From positions 558,001-622,000 of the forward strand of contig JADKJL010000012.1 of NCBI GenBank assembly GCA_016721015.1: 64,000 nucleotides of DNA, written 5' to 3'. This document shows, piece by piece, positions 35,901 through 43,853 of this stretch. The stretch's first letter is position 1, and each line of letters opens with the position of its first letter. Origin of the DNA: Lysobacterales bacterium (GTDB taxonomy: Bacteria > Pseudomonadota > Gammaproteobacteria > Xanthomonadales > Rhodanobacteraceae). Both the position numbers and the translations under genes were made by a program. The notes below the pieces were generated by a model. That model did not search any database and was not told where the DNA came from. It worked only from the letters and a program-made list of their open reading frames with translations.

Positions 35901-36213
35901 TGCAGTTGATCGTCGAGGTTTTCGGCTTGTGCTCGGCGGCGCCGGCATTCGAGGTGATGCGACCGGCCGGAATCGCTCCGCGGCGCAGCGCCCACAGGAA
36001 TCGCTCGTACCAGTAATCCTGTTTCTCGCGACTGGTCTCGACTTCGGCGAGCGCGCGGGCGACGCGCTGATAGGTGTGATCGATATCGACATCGATCGGC
36101 GCACCCTGCTTCGACTTCAACCGGTACTTCTTGTCCCAGATATCCAGCGATGCTGGTTGAAGCGGAATTTCCACCGCGCCACGCGCGAGCCCCTCAAGAC
36201 GCACTGTGCTCAT
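32941..36213 (-). CDS. nrdJa: B12-dependent (class II) ribonucleotide reductase catalytic subunit NrdJa, intein-containing
   Basis: NrdJa makes deoxynucleotides using adenosylcobalamin and works with or without oxygen. The start is ATG 36213, after GGGAGGAAAC; the open frame upstream is not needed. The host protein shows SNAGAAEHKPKTSTINCTVS, GCGIGYEFSTLRPRGAY, GGRRGAQMGTFDVSHPD, and the catalytic NPCGE motif. That motif is split: NP is followed by a 375-residue intein and CGEQPLPPYGSC resumes afterwards. The N-extein is residues 1-322, the intein 323-697 and the C-extein 698-1090, leaving 715 residues after splicing. A candidate NrdR box lies upstream. Confidence 0.95.
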   Translation of the reverse strand: MSTVRLEGLARGAVEIPLQPASLDIWDKKYRLKSKQGAPIDVDIDHTYQRVARALAEVETSREKQDYWYERFLWALRRGAIPAGRITSNAGAAEHKPKTSTINCTVSGTIEDSMYNILDKVHEAGLTLKAGCGIGYEFSTLRPRGAYVSGAGAYTSGPLSFMDIYDKMCFTVSSAGGRRGAQMGTFDVSHPDVKEFIRAKREDGRLRQFNLSLLITDGFMEAVENDTDWPLVFPIHIKEQHEIDLADPAKVIWREWPTHKSYVVRDDGLVACKIYSQIRARHLWDMIMVSTYDFAEPGFILIDRVNEMNNNWWCEHIRATNPCVTADTRLATQYGLVPIGELYASGAPLQVSVDRRSLELEGRGIEVRPAKPAFMTAAKAPVYRVVSEDGYEIKATEWHDFYCERGKLKLRDLVVGDRLLIQSGKGQFGQDGNEELGNLLGLITGDGHFTNRGKNQQAAVISLWGEERALADRVVASVNELIAHSALSKDREYHVSSVAIPQRNQVFIRSVILARLLKHYGFSAETKLRVPEVIWRGSEATVKSYLRALFQCDGTVNVSSRSQSCSVRLASSHEPLLKDIQALLANFGIFCRIRKRRDARVKSMPDGTGGVRDYECTADFELIIDGESREHFMAEIGFLLPAKTERYSAWLEGKVLRKTQRFTSRIACIEYVGEEAVFDTTQADHNAVIFNGLVTGQCGEQPLPPYGSCLLGSVNLTKFVRDPFGPKARFDMEEYREVVRVFTRMLDNVVEINGLPLEEQRDEIESKRRHGMGFLGLGSTLTMLKMRYGTEDACTFTEDVSREMAVAGWEVALGLAREKGPAPVLTRDFAVTGEMLRKRPEMVADGYQIGDNVPGRILHAKYSRYMQRIATVAPELVAELAEVGARFTHHTSIAPTGTISLSLANNASNGIEPSFAHHYSRNVIREGKKSKEKVEVFSFELLAYRELINGKAMPISDKVDEKLPEYFVAADDISPVEHVDIQAASQKWIDSSISKTANVPTTYPYEDFKDIYRYAHEMGLKGCTTFRFNPAAFQGVLVKEHDLENTRYRFELEDGSFVEAKGNEEIEYDGEVHTAANLFDALKEGYYGKF
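34123..35247 (-). other. Intein with LAGLIDADG homing endonuclease inside nrdJa
   Basis: 375 codons interrupt the active-site motif of nrdJa between NP and CGE. The first residue is Cys (CVTADTRLATQYGL, block A). Block B-like EIKATEWHDFYCERG follows, then the two LAGLIDADG motifs LLGLITGDGHF and YLRALFQCDGTVN. The end block reads FDTTQADHNAVIFNGLVTGQ, so the last residue is Gln and not Asn, with Gly before it and not His. The +1 residue is the reductase's own thiyl-radical cysteine. Splicing with C-terminal Gln is known in a few inteins such as the Chilo iridescent virus RIR1. Both endonuclease acidic residues (D in GDG and CDG) are kept. Confidence 0.93.
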
Positions 36214-36720
36214 GGACAGCGTTTCCTCCCGGTTCTTATTGTGTTCCCGGGATTTCTTCCCGGTTTCGTTGTTGTGTTTCACATCAATCGCCACGTCTTG
36301 TATCTGACGGAGAAGACCAGTCAAAGCGGACAGAATGCCAATGACATTCCCCGAATTGCTCCACAATGGCTGGGTCATCCCCTGTCAGGCGCACACAACA
36401 TCTTGTGGTGGGCACCGGGTCGGTACCCTACGCTCGGGGCTTGCGCTTGTCCAGTGATCGAGCGCCATCGTCACAGCGCTTTGCAATGCGCCAGCCCGTG
36501 CCTTGGCGTGTGCGGCCAGATCCACCGAGGGCGACGCCAATGAAACCGAATGGAGCGGATGCGGTCTGAGGGGCGTGCATCGCGGATCCAACCGCGGGCG
36601 CTTGCAGACCCGATGCGCCGAGGCGATCCGACTTGCGCGCCTGGCGAGGGTCGGATGTATCGTCCCGACAAGCGCATCGCACATCGCGTATTGAACCCCA
36701 TTGCCCTGGAAACCCGAGCC
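36214..36720. other. divergent intergenic region between nrdJa and the DegP-like gene
   Basis: About 500 bases holding the nrdJa leader, a candidate NrdR box at 36393-36408 with a weaker half-site exactly 32 bases away (36361-36376), and the promoter side of the protease gene. The long leader before nrdJa shows no recognisable cobalamin riboswitch. Confidence 0.6.
36393..36408. promoter_or_regulatory. candidate NrdR box upstream of nrdJa
   Basis: ACACAACATCTTGTGG matches the NrdR consensus ACACWATATATWGTGT at 13 of 16 positions. A degenerate partner, CCACAATGGC.. at 36361, begins 32 bases away, within the 31-32 spacing usual for paired NrdR boxes. It would let NrdR repress the B12-dependent reductase. 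Confidence 0.55.
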
Positions 36721-38097
36721 ATGCCCAACCATCCGACTCCACGCTCCGTGTTTTTTGTCGCAACCCTTGTGCTGACCAGCCTGATCACGATGCGCTCGGC
36801 GCAGGCAGGTCTGCCGCCGTCCGTCGATGGACAGCCGCTGCCGACGCTGGCGCCGATGATCGAGCGGGTCACGCCGGCCGTGGTCAACATCAACACGAAA
36901 ACCCGCGTGCAGGTGCGGGATCCGTTTTTCGACGACCCCATCTTCCGGCGCTTTTTCAACGTACCGAACCAGCCGCGCGAGCGCGTCCAGCAGTCGCTCG
37001 GCTCGGGTGTGATCGTCGACGCGGCCAAGGGCTACGTGCTGACCAACAACCATGTCACCCAGGGTGCCGACGACATCGCCGTGACCCTGCACGACAATCG
37101 CACGGTCAAGGCACGCGTGATCGGCTCGGATCCCGATACCGACTTGACCGTGCTGCAGATTCCGGCCGACAACCTGCAAGCCGTGTCGCTGGCGCCATCA
37201 AAGGATCTGCGCGTGGGCGATTTCGTGGTTGCCATCGGCGATCCCTTCGGCCTCGGCCAGACGGTGACCTCGGGCATCGTCTCGGCGCTCGATCGCAAGG
37301 GCATCAGTCGCGGCTACCAGAACTTCATCCAGACCGATGCCTCGATCAACCCGGGCAACTCGGGTGGCGCCCTGGTCAATCTGCGCGGCGAACTGGTTGG
37401 CATCAATTCGATGATCTTCTCGCCATCCGGGGCCAGCGTCGGCATCGGCTTCGCAATTCCGAGCGATCTCGCCGCCAATGTCATGCGGCAACTGATCGAC
37501 TACGGCGAAGTGCGCCGCGGCGCGCTCGGCGTCGACACCCAGGACATCACCCCGGAACTCGCCGCGATGCTCTCGGTCGCGGTCGGCAAGGGCACCGTCA
37601 TCACCCGGGTGCGCAAGGATGCCCCGGCCGCCAAGGCCGGCATCCGACCGGGCGACGTGATCACCGCGATCAACGACACCACGATCGGCTCGGGACAGGA
37701 CCTGCACAACGTCGAGGGCCTGACCCCGATCGGCACTCCGCTTTCGGTATCCCTGCTGCGCGACGGCAAACCGCTCAACCTGAGCATGACCCTGGCCGCA
37801 AACATGTCGGTCAGCCTGCGCGGCGAAGAACTCGATGAGCGGCTTGCCGGCGTGCAGCTGACCGATCTCGATGAAAGCCAACGCCGCCCCGGACTCACCG
37901 GCAGCGCCGTGAAGAACGTCGATCGGGCCAGCCGCGCCTATGCCAGTGGCCTGCGTGGCGGCGATGTCATCGTCGGTATCAATCAGCGCGACATCGACGA
38001 CACCGGCGCCCTCGGCGAACTGCTGCAGCACAAGCCACGCCAGTTGATGCTGACCATCGTGCGCGGCCAGAGCGTGTTCTATCTGCTGTTGCAGTAA
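36721..38097 (+). CDS. Periplasmic serine endoprotease of the DegP/DegQ (Do) family
   Basis: DegP/DegQ proteases remove misfolded proteins in the periplasm. The ATG at 36721 (MPNHPTPRSVFFVATLV) gives 458 residues with a signal peptide ending near RSAQAG; earlier in-frame starts add unlikely sequence. The catalytic triad is seen as His in YVLTNNHVTQG, Asp in DPDTDLTVLQI and Ser in INPGNSGGALVN. Two PDZ domains follow, starting near LGVDTQDITPELAAML and LAGVQLTDLDES. DegP and DegQ cannot be separated from sequence alone. Convergent with gyrA across REP elements. Confidence 0.95.
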   Translation: MPNHPTPRSVFFVATLVLTSLITMRSAQAGLPPSVDGQPLPTLAPMIERVTPAVVNINTKTRVQVRDPFFDDPIFRRFFNVPNQPRERVQQSLGSGVIVDAAKGYVLTNNHVTQGADDIAVTLHDNRTVKARVIGSDPDTDLTVLQIPADNLQAVSLAPSKDLRVGDFVVAIGDPFGLGQTVTSGIVSALDRKGISRGYQNFIQTDASINPGNSGGALVNLRGELVGINSMIFSPSGASVGIGFAIPSDLAANVMRQLIDYGEVRRGALGVDTQDITPELAAMLSVAVGKGTVITRVRKDAPAAKAGIRPGDVITAINDTTIGSGQDLHNVEGLTPIGTPLSVSLLRDGKPLNLSMTLAANMSVSLRGEELDERLAGVQLTDLDESQRRPGLTGSAVKNVDRASRAYASGLRGGDVIVGINQRDIDDTGALGELLQHKPRQLMLTIVRGQSVFYLLLQ

Positions 38098-38155
38098 ACC
38101 GCCCATGCGGCGGTGAATGCCGCCGCTGATGGCGAATCGAAAAGCCAAAGCGAAG

Positions 38156-38341
38156 GCATCGTGACTGAAGTCACTCCCACGAAATGTGGCTGCGGCTTCA
38201 GCCGTCCCGAAAGGGGACTTCCTTCAGTCGCGATGCGCTTCCAGTACCGCCAGGCAACACCGTCCAGCCCGGAGACCACCCGCGCGAAACGTGCGAGCGG
38301 CTTCAGCCGTCCCGAAAGGGGACTCCCTTCAGTCGCGATGC
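38156..38341. repeat. REP-type repeats between degP-like gene and gyrA
   Basis: Three units: GCATCGTGACTGAAGTCACTCCCAC (split here as GCATCGTGACTG and AAGTCACTCCCAC) at 38156, and two copies of GCGGCTTCAGCCGTCCCGAA..AGTCGCGATGC ending at 38236 and 38341. The longer version with the CCCGAAAGGGGAC centre recurs in the 167-bp array at 58538. They occupy the intergenic space of two convergent genes. Confidence 0.8.
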
Positions 38342-38361
38342 TTGTCCAGCACTGCCAAATG

Positions 38362-38400
38362 AAAACGCCCCGCCCGGAATGCATTGCTCTGGGCGGGGCG
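38362..38400 (-). terminator. Rho-independent terminator of gyrA
   Basis: On the minus strand CGCCCCGCCC and GGGCGGGGCG form a perfect 10-bp stem with a 15-base loop followed by TTTTC. It begins 32 bases after the gyrA stop. Confidence 0.85.
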
Positions 38401-38431
38401 CTGTTTCACAGCATGCAACAACCGCGACGAA

Positions 38432-41077
38432 CTACTCGGCCGCTGGCACGTCCTCGCTGCCGGCCTGACCTTCGCCTTCGTCGGAGGTGGCATCCTGGCT
38501 GGGCCCGGGCTCACCATTTTCGAGTCCGTTGCCGTTGCCTTCGCCATCGTCCTCTTCCGCATCGAGGCGGACCAGGCCGACCAGCTTTTCGTCGTCGGGC
38601 AAGCGGATCAGGGTCACGCCCTGGGTATTGCGGCCGACCTTGGCGACCTCGGCCGCACGTGTGCGCACGAGGGTGCCCTGATTGGAAATCAGCATCAGTT
38701 CGTGTTCTTCGCCGATCTGCACGGCACCGACCAGCTCACCATTGCGCTCCGAGCACTTGATGCCGATCACGCCCTGGTTGCCGCGGCCCTTGCGCGGATA
38801 TTCGGCCAACTCGGTGCGCTTTCCGTAACCGCGTTCGGTTGCGGTGAGGATGTCGTTGTCGCCATCACGCACGATCAGGCTGACCACCTTTTCGCCCTTG
38901 GCCAGACGGATACCGCGGACACCGCTGGCGGTTCGCCCGGTCGAGCGCACGGTGTTCTCGTCAAAACGCACCGTCTTGCCATTGGAGGCGAACAACAGGA
39001 TGTCGCTGTTGCCATCGGTGATCTGCACATCGACCAGCGAATCATCATCGGCCAGGCCGATCGCGATCTTGCCCTTCTGCAGCTGGTAGGCGTATTCGGT
39101 CAGCGGCGTCTTCTTGACGGTGCCGTTTTCAGTGGCAAAGAAGACGAAACGATCTGCGGAATATTCGGCAACCGGGAGGATGGCCTGGACCTTCTCGCCT
39201 TCCTGCAGCGGCAGCAGATTGACGATCGGCTTGCCGCGCGCATTCGGCCCGGCATCCGGCATCTGGTATACCTTGAGCCAGTAAACGCGACCGCTGCTGG
39301 TGAAGGTCAGCAAGGTGTCGTGGGTATTGGCGATCCACAGCCGCTCGACGAAATCCTCATCCTTCAAGGCGGAAGCCGAACGTCCCTTGCCACCCCGCTT
39401 CTGCGCGCGGTAGATGCTGGCCGGCTGGCGCTTGGCGTAACCGGTGTGCGACAGCGTGACGACGACATCTTCCGGCTCGATCAGGTCGAGCATGTCGAGA
39501 TCGTCCTGGTTGACCTGGATGACCGTGCGTCGTGCGTCGCCGAAATCTTCCTTGAGCTTGACCAGCTCGCCACGAATCACCGCGAGCAGGCGTGCCGGAT
39601 CTTCGAGGATCTCGATCAGGCCGAGGATGATGGTGAGCAGCTCCTTGTATTCATCGGTCAGTTTTTCCTGCTCGAGACCGGTCAGACGGCTCAGGCGCAT
39701 TTCGAGAATCTGTTGCGCCTGCGCCTCGGAGAGCTGGTAGCCGCTTTCGCCAAGGCCGACGCCGGGATCAAGCTTCTCGGGTTTCGAGACATCCGCACCG
39801 GAGGCCGACAACAGCGAGCGCACCAGACCCGGCTCCCAACGCCGCGCAAGCATGCGCTGCTTGGCTTCGTCACTGGATGCCGAGGTCTTGATCAGCTCGA
39901 TCATCTCGTCGATGTTGGCGAGCGCAACGGTCAGGCCTTCGAGGATATGGGCGCGATCGCGCGCCTTGCGCAGATCGAAGATCGTGCGCCGGGTAACCAC
40001 TTCGCGACGATGGCGGATGAAGGCATCGAGAATCTCGCGCAGGCCCAGCGTACGCGGCTGGCCATTGACGAGGGCGACCATGTTGATGCCGAAGGTGACC
40101 TGCAACTGGGTCTGCTGGTAGAGGTTGTTGAGCAGGACATCGCCCATCGCATCCTTGCGCACCTCGATGACCACGCGCATGCCGTCCTTGTCGGACTCGT
40201 CGCGCAGTTCGGAGATACCCTCGATCTTCTTTTCCTTGACCAGCTCGGCGATCTTCTCGATCAGCCGTGCCTTGTTCACCTGGAACGGCAGCTCGTGGAC
40301 GATGATCGTCTCGCGGCCGTTGGCTTCGACTTCAACTTCGGCCCTGGCACGCACGAGGATGCGGCCGCGACCGGTGCGATAGGCCTCGACGATGCCGGCC
40401 GAGCCATTGATGATGCCGGCGGTCGGGAAATCCGGACCCGGCACGAGACGCATCAAGTCCTCGAATTCGAGCTCGGGATTGTCGATCAGGGCGATGCAGG
40501 CGCTCAGCACTTCGGTCAGGTTGTGCGGCGGCACATTGGTCGCCATGCCGACCGCGATACCGGCCGACCCATTGATCAGCAGGTTCGGGATGCGCGCGGG
40601 AAGCACGCTCGGCTCGAGCTCCTTCTCGTCGTAATTGGGCTGGAAATCGACGGTTTCCTTGTCGATATCGGCGAGCAATTCGGAGCTGAGCTTGTCGAGG
40701 CGGCATTCGGTGTAGCGCATCGCCGCCGCGCTGTCGCCATCGACCGAGCCGAAGTTGCCCTGGCCGTCGATGAGCATGTAGCGCATCGAGAAATCCTGGG
40801 CCATGCGCACCAGCGCATCGTAGATCGAGGAATCGCCATGCGGATGGTACTTGCCCATCACGTCACCGATGACGCGGGCGCACTTCACATAGGGGCGATT
40901 CCAGACCGTGTTCGACTCCTGCATCGCATACAGAATGCGTCGATGGACAGGCTTGAGACCGTCGCGCACGTCGGGCAAGGCGCGACCGACAATGACGCTC
41001 ATCGCGTAGTCGAGATAGCTTTGCCGGACTTCGTCTTCGATGTTGACGCGTATGACTTCTTTGGCGAACTCAGCCAT
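38432..41077 (-). CDS. gyrA: DNA gyrase subunit A
   Basis: GyrA is the DNA-cleaving subunit of gyrase. The 881 residues start with MAEFAKEVIRVNIEDEVRQS. The catalytic tyrosine is in SAAAMRYTECRL, and the quinolone-resistance region reads HPHGDSSIYDALVRMAQ, with Ser at the E. coli position 83 and Asp at 87, the quinolone-susceptible states. The C-terminal beta-pinwheel repeats contain the GyrA box (KRTELAEYPRKGRGNQGV, that is QRRGGKG-like: QKRGGKGRSASA). The C-tail is acidic. A terminator and REP units lie beyond the stop. Confidence 0.98.
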   Translation of the reverse strand: MAEFAKEVIRVNIEDEVRQSYLDYAMSVIVGRALPDVRDGLKPVHRRILYAMQESNTVWNRPYVKCARVIGDVMGKYHPHGDSSIYDALVRMAQDFSMRYMLIDGQGNFGSVDGDSAAAMRYTECRLDKLSSELLADIDKETVDFQPNYDEKELEPSVLPARIPNLLINGSAGIAVGMATNVPPHNLTEVLSACIALIDNPELEFEDLMRLVPGPDFPTAGIINGSAGIVEAYRTGRGRILVRARAEVEVEANGRETIIVHELPFQVNKARLIEKIAELVKEKKIEGISELRDESDKDGMRVVIEVRKDAMGDVLLNNLYQQTQLQVTFGINMVALVNGQPRTLGLREILDAFIRHRREVVTRRTIFDLRKARDRAHILEGLTVALANIDEMIELIKTSASSDEAKQRMLARRWEPGLVRSLLSASGADVSKPEKLDPGVGLGESGYQLSEAQAQQILEMRLSRLTGLEQEKLTDEYKELLTIILGLIEILEDPARLLAVIRGELVKLKEDFGDARRTVIQVNQDDLDMLDLIEPEDVVVTLSHTGYAKRQPASIYRAQKRGGKGRSASALKDEDFVERLWIANTHDTLLTFTSSGRVYWLKVYQMPDAGPNARGKPIVNLLPLQEGEKVQAILPVAEYSADRFVFFATENGTVKKTPLTEYAYQLQKGKIAIGLADDDSLVDVQITDGNSDILLFASNGKTVRFDENTVRSTGRTASGVRGIRLAKGEKVVSLIVRDGDNDILTATERGYGKRTELAEYPRKGRGNQGVIGIKCSERNGELVGAVQIGEEHELMLISNQGTLVRTRAAEVAKVGRNTQGVTLIRLPDDEKLVGLVRLDAEEDDGEGNGNGLENGEPGPSQDATSDEGEGQAGSEDVPAAE

Positions 41078-41260
41078 TGAGCATTTCTTCCATATGAATC
41101 AAGACGTTACGACTCGCAACGAAGTCGTGTCGTGGTGCCGGAATGATCGCGGCGAAAACGCGAAATATTAGCACGAAATGACACCCGCCCGCAGCTGCGG
41201 AAACGCACTCGCACGCCGCCTCGGCGCGGCCGGCGGAAACGCGGCTTCGAGCGGGTTGGG

Positions 41261-41653
41261 TCAAGGCTTGCGCTGGCGGTAGATCCAGAGTCTCGATGCC
41301 GAAAAATTGATCACGAAACCGCCCAGCGAACCGATCGCCACGGCAAGCGCCGGCAGGCGCTGGAACAAGCCATGGTGGTAGACCAGCGCCGAGTAGATCG
41401 AAAAATTGACCAGGAACCCGCCGCTCATCGCCAACAGGTAGCGCGACCATTCGCCAAAGCGTCCGTAGTGCCGGACGTTCTTGAAGGTGAAGCGCCGGTT
41501 GAACAGCCATGTTGCGCTGGCGGCGGCGAGGAACGAGAGCAGGCGCGACAGATACGGATTGGCGGCAAATGCCGACACCAGCAACTGGACGATGCCGGCG
41601 TCGATGAGGAAGCCAATGAAGCCGCCGACAAAGAACAGGAGGAACTGACGCAT
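41261..41653 (-). CDS. GtrA family membrane protein
   Basis: A 130-residue protein with four membrane helices (FLLFFVGGFIGFLIDAGIVQ at the start, then AAASATWLFNRRFTF), the GtrA/DPMS form of small flippase-associated proteins. FNRRFTF is the typical loop motif of the family. GtrA relatives move or position polyprenyl-linked sugars for surface polysaccharide modification. No partner glycosyltransferase is adjacent. It stands between gyrA and mtnA on the minus strand. Confidence 0.9.
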   Translation of the reverse strand: MRQFLLFFVGGFIGFLIDAGIVQLLVSAFAANPYLSRLLSFLAAASATWLFNRRFTFKNVRHYGRFGEWSRYLLAMSGGFLVNFSIYSALVYHHGLFQRLPALAVAIGSLGGFVINFSASRLWIYRQRKP

Positions 41654-41709
41654 CAGGCCGAGCCCGTCATCGTCGAACGGCGTGGTTCATCGGCCGCTGA
41701 CCGCGATCA

Positions 41710-42726
41710 TCAGGCGAACAGCCCGCGCATGCCGGCGGCATCCGGCTTCTCGATCACGCCACGCTCGGTGACGATCGCATCGATCAGGGCAGCCGGCGTC
41801 ACATCGAAAACCGGGTTCCAGGCGACCGCGCCTTCGACCACCGTGCGTTGGCCGGAATGGGCGAGCAATTCGTCCGGATCCCGCATCTCGATCTCGATCT
41901 GTCCGCCGGATGGCGTGGACATGTCGACCGTCGAGGCCGGTGCGACGACCATGAACCTCACCCCATGATGACGGGCGACGATGGCGAGTTGATAAGTACC
42001 AATCTTGTTGGCCACATCACCATTCGCGGCGATGCGGTCGGCACCGACAATCACCCATTGCACCTGGCCGGATTTCATCAGGTGCGCGGCGGCGGAATCG
42101 GATACCAGGGTCGCCGGAATTTGATCACGAACCAGCTCCCACATGGTCAGCCGCGCGCCTTGCAGCCAGGGTCGCGTCTCGCCTGCGAAAACGCGCTTGA
42201 TCCGGCCGCTGCCGACGCCGGCGCGAATCACGCCCAGGGCGGTGCCATAGCCGGCGGTTGCCAGCGAGCCGGTATTGCAATGGGTCATCACGCCGACATC
42301 ATCGCCAAGCAGGCTGGCACCGAGTTCACCCATGTGCCGGTTGGCGGCCAGATCCTCGTCCTGGATCTTCTGCGCCTCGTGCTCGAGCGCGCTCGCGTCT
42401 GCACCTTCGGCGATGCGGCGATGCATGCGATCCAGCGCCCACATCAGATTGACCGCCGTCGGCCGCGCTGCACGCAGCACCGGCAAGGCGGCGGCGAGTG
42501 CGTCGCGCCCGCGTTGCGCAGCGAGCACCACGCCCCAGGCCGCCGAAATGCCGATCGCCGGCGCACCGCGCACGACCAGATCACGGATCGCCTGGGCGAC
42601 CTCGGCGGCGCTCATGCAATCGATGTAGTCCTCGGCAAACGGCAGCTTGCGTTGATCAAGCAGGCGCAGCCGGTCACCGCGCCAGAGCACCGAGCGAATC
42701 GAATCGTGGGAGGTCATGTCATTCAT
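41710..42726 (-). CDS. mtnA: S-methyl-5-thioribose-1-phosphate isomerase
   Basis: MtnA converts methylthioribose-1-phosphate to methylthioribulose-1-phosphate in methionine salvage. The 338 residues have LVVRGAPAIGISAAWGVVLA, MTHCNTGSLATAGYGTALGV with the catalytic cysteine, and VIVGADRIAANGDVANKIGT with the catalytic aspartate; these are the MtnA features that separate it from eIF2B-like relatives. ATG 42726 and 42717 are both possible starts. No other methionine salvage genes are adjacent. Confidence 0.96.
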   Translation of the reverse strand: MNDMTSHDSIRSVLWRGDRLRLLDQRKLPFAEDYIDCMSAAEVAQAIRDLVVRGAPAIGISAAWGVVLAAQRGRDALAAALPVLRAARPTAVNLMWALDRMHRRIAEGADASALEHEAQKIQDEDLAANRHMGELGASLLGDDVGVMTHCNTGSLATAGYGTALGVIRAGVGSGRIKRVFAGETRPWLQGARLTMWELVRDQIPATLVSDSAAAHLMKSGQVQWVIVGADRIAANGDVANKIGTYQLAIVARHHGVRFMVVAPASTVDMSTPSGGQIEIEMRDPDELLAHSGQRTVVEGAVAWNPVFDVTPAALIDAIVTERGVIEKPDAAGMRGLFA

Positions 42727-42770
42727 CCGCCAAGGATACCGGAGCCGGCCAGCACGACACGAGTCTCATC

Positions 42771-43257
42771 TCGCGGGAGTGACTTCATTCAACCGCGAAA
42801 GGGACTTCCATCAGTCGCGATGCATTGGCTCGCCCTTTGACAAGCATCGCGGTTGAAACCGCTCCCACAAAATCGCGGAGCATCGTGGGAGCGACTTCAG
42901 TCGCGATGCTTTTGCTCATTCCCTGTGCAAAGCATCGCAGTTGAAACCGCTCCCATTAAAACGCGGGCATCGGGAGCGACTTCAGTCGCGATGCTCTGAC
43001 TCAGCTCCGCACGAAAGGCATCGCGGTTGAAACCGCTCCCACAAAAAGCGCTGAGCGTCGTGGGAGTGACTTCAGTCACGATGCTTTTGCTCTGGCACTC
43101 CAACAGCATCGCGGCTGCTTTCAACAGCCGAATGGCTGGTCAAGCCGCTCCCACGAGAAACGAGGGGTATGGGATATTCGAGCGTCGTGGGAGTGACTTC
43201 AGTCACGATGCTTTTGCTCTGGCACTCCAACAGCATCGCGGCTAGAGCCGCTCCCAC
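42771..43257. repeat. REP/BIME array downstream of the RAYT gene
   Basis: About four alternating pairs of GTGGGAGYGACTTCAGTCRC and GCATCGCGGTTGAAACCGC units, less regular than the second array and with variants such as GTGGGAGTGACTTCAGTCAC. The last unit overlaps the 3' end of the transposase coding sequence (43199-43257). Confidence 0.88.
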
Positions 43258-43759
43258 GAGACGAATGAGGGCGCCTTTCTGACGAATCCAACCAGATCGA
43301 ATCCCAATACGGATAATCACCGACGCGCGCCGCCAACCCCGCCCGCCCTGGATTGAGAATGACGTAGCGGGCGATGTCGAGCAGATCCTCGTCTGCGCGA
43401 ATCGCGTGGTCATGGAATCCGCCTGCCCAAACGCTGCCCAGCGAGCCCCGGACGCTGTTGACCGCGCGCGCCGACACTCCCTTGATTCGGCGAATCAGCA
43501 ACGGCAACTCGTCATGTTGGCCCACTTCGATCAGCCCATGCCAGTGATCCGGCATCAAGACCCAGCAGAGCAATGTCGAATCCCGCAGCACCTGAGTTGA
43601 TGTCGATGATCGAATCATCGCGCAAGCACAATCCCAATCGCGGAACCGCATCTTGCGCTCCCGCGTGTGAAACGTGATCAGATAAATGCGGCCGGGTTCG
43701 CTGGATCGCCCGCTGCGCAAGCGCGAGGAACCTGAGCGTGGAAAATGACTGGCGTCCAT
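43199..43759 (-). CDS. REP-associated tyrosine transposase (RAYT)
   Basis: RAYTs are single-copy Y1 HUH transposases that recognise and spread REP palindromes. The 186-residue product has RIYLITFHTRERKMRF, the metal-binding HUH motif PDHWHGL (H72, H74), GVSARAVNSVRGSLGSVW and the catalytic tyrosine Y132 in ARYVILNPGRAGL. The C-terminal 20 or so residues (SSRGSGSSRDAVGVPEQKHR) are encoded inside a REP unit, so the original C-terminus may have been replaced by REP insertion. REP arrays flank it on both sides, the standard context. The catalytic motifs are intact, so it may be active. Confidence 0.93.
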   Translation of the reverse strand: MDASHFPRSGSSRLRSGRSSEPGRIYLITFHTRERKMRFRDWDCACAMIRSSTSTQVLRDSTLLCWVLMPDHWHGLIEVGQHDELPLLIRRIKGVSARAVNSVRGSLGSVWAGGFHDHAIRADEDLLDIARYVILNPGRAGLAARVGDYPYWDSIWLDSSERRPHSSRGSGSSRDAVGVPEQKHRD

Positions 43760-43853
43760 GCGGACAGTTTCAGGTGTTCACGCCTGTCCCGATATGGAAA
43801 AACCGGAAAACGCTTGTAGGAAAATTGCGCATGGTGCGCCACTTCGGTGAAAA

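Noticed and set aside
36214..36390. Cobalamin riboswitch in the nrdJa leader
   Set aside because: A B12-dependent enzyme made this plausible, but no B12-box-like sequence or suitable stem pattern was found by eye.
34657..36543. Long plus-strand open frame opposite nrdJa
   Set aside because: Antisense to a confident gene with intein; no recognisable protein features.
38384..41080. An 898-codon open frame on the plus strand opposite gyrA
   Set aside because: It is the antisense shadow of a clear GyrA coding sequence in GC-rich DNA; its translation has no domain pattern.
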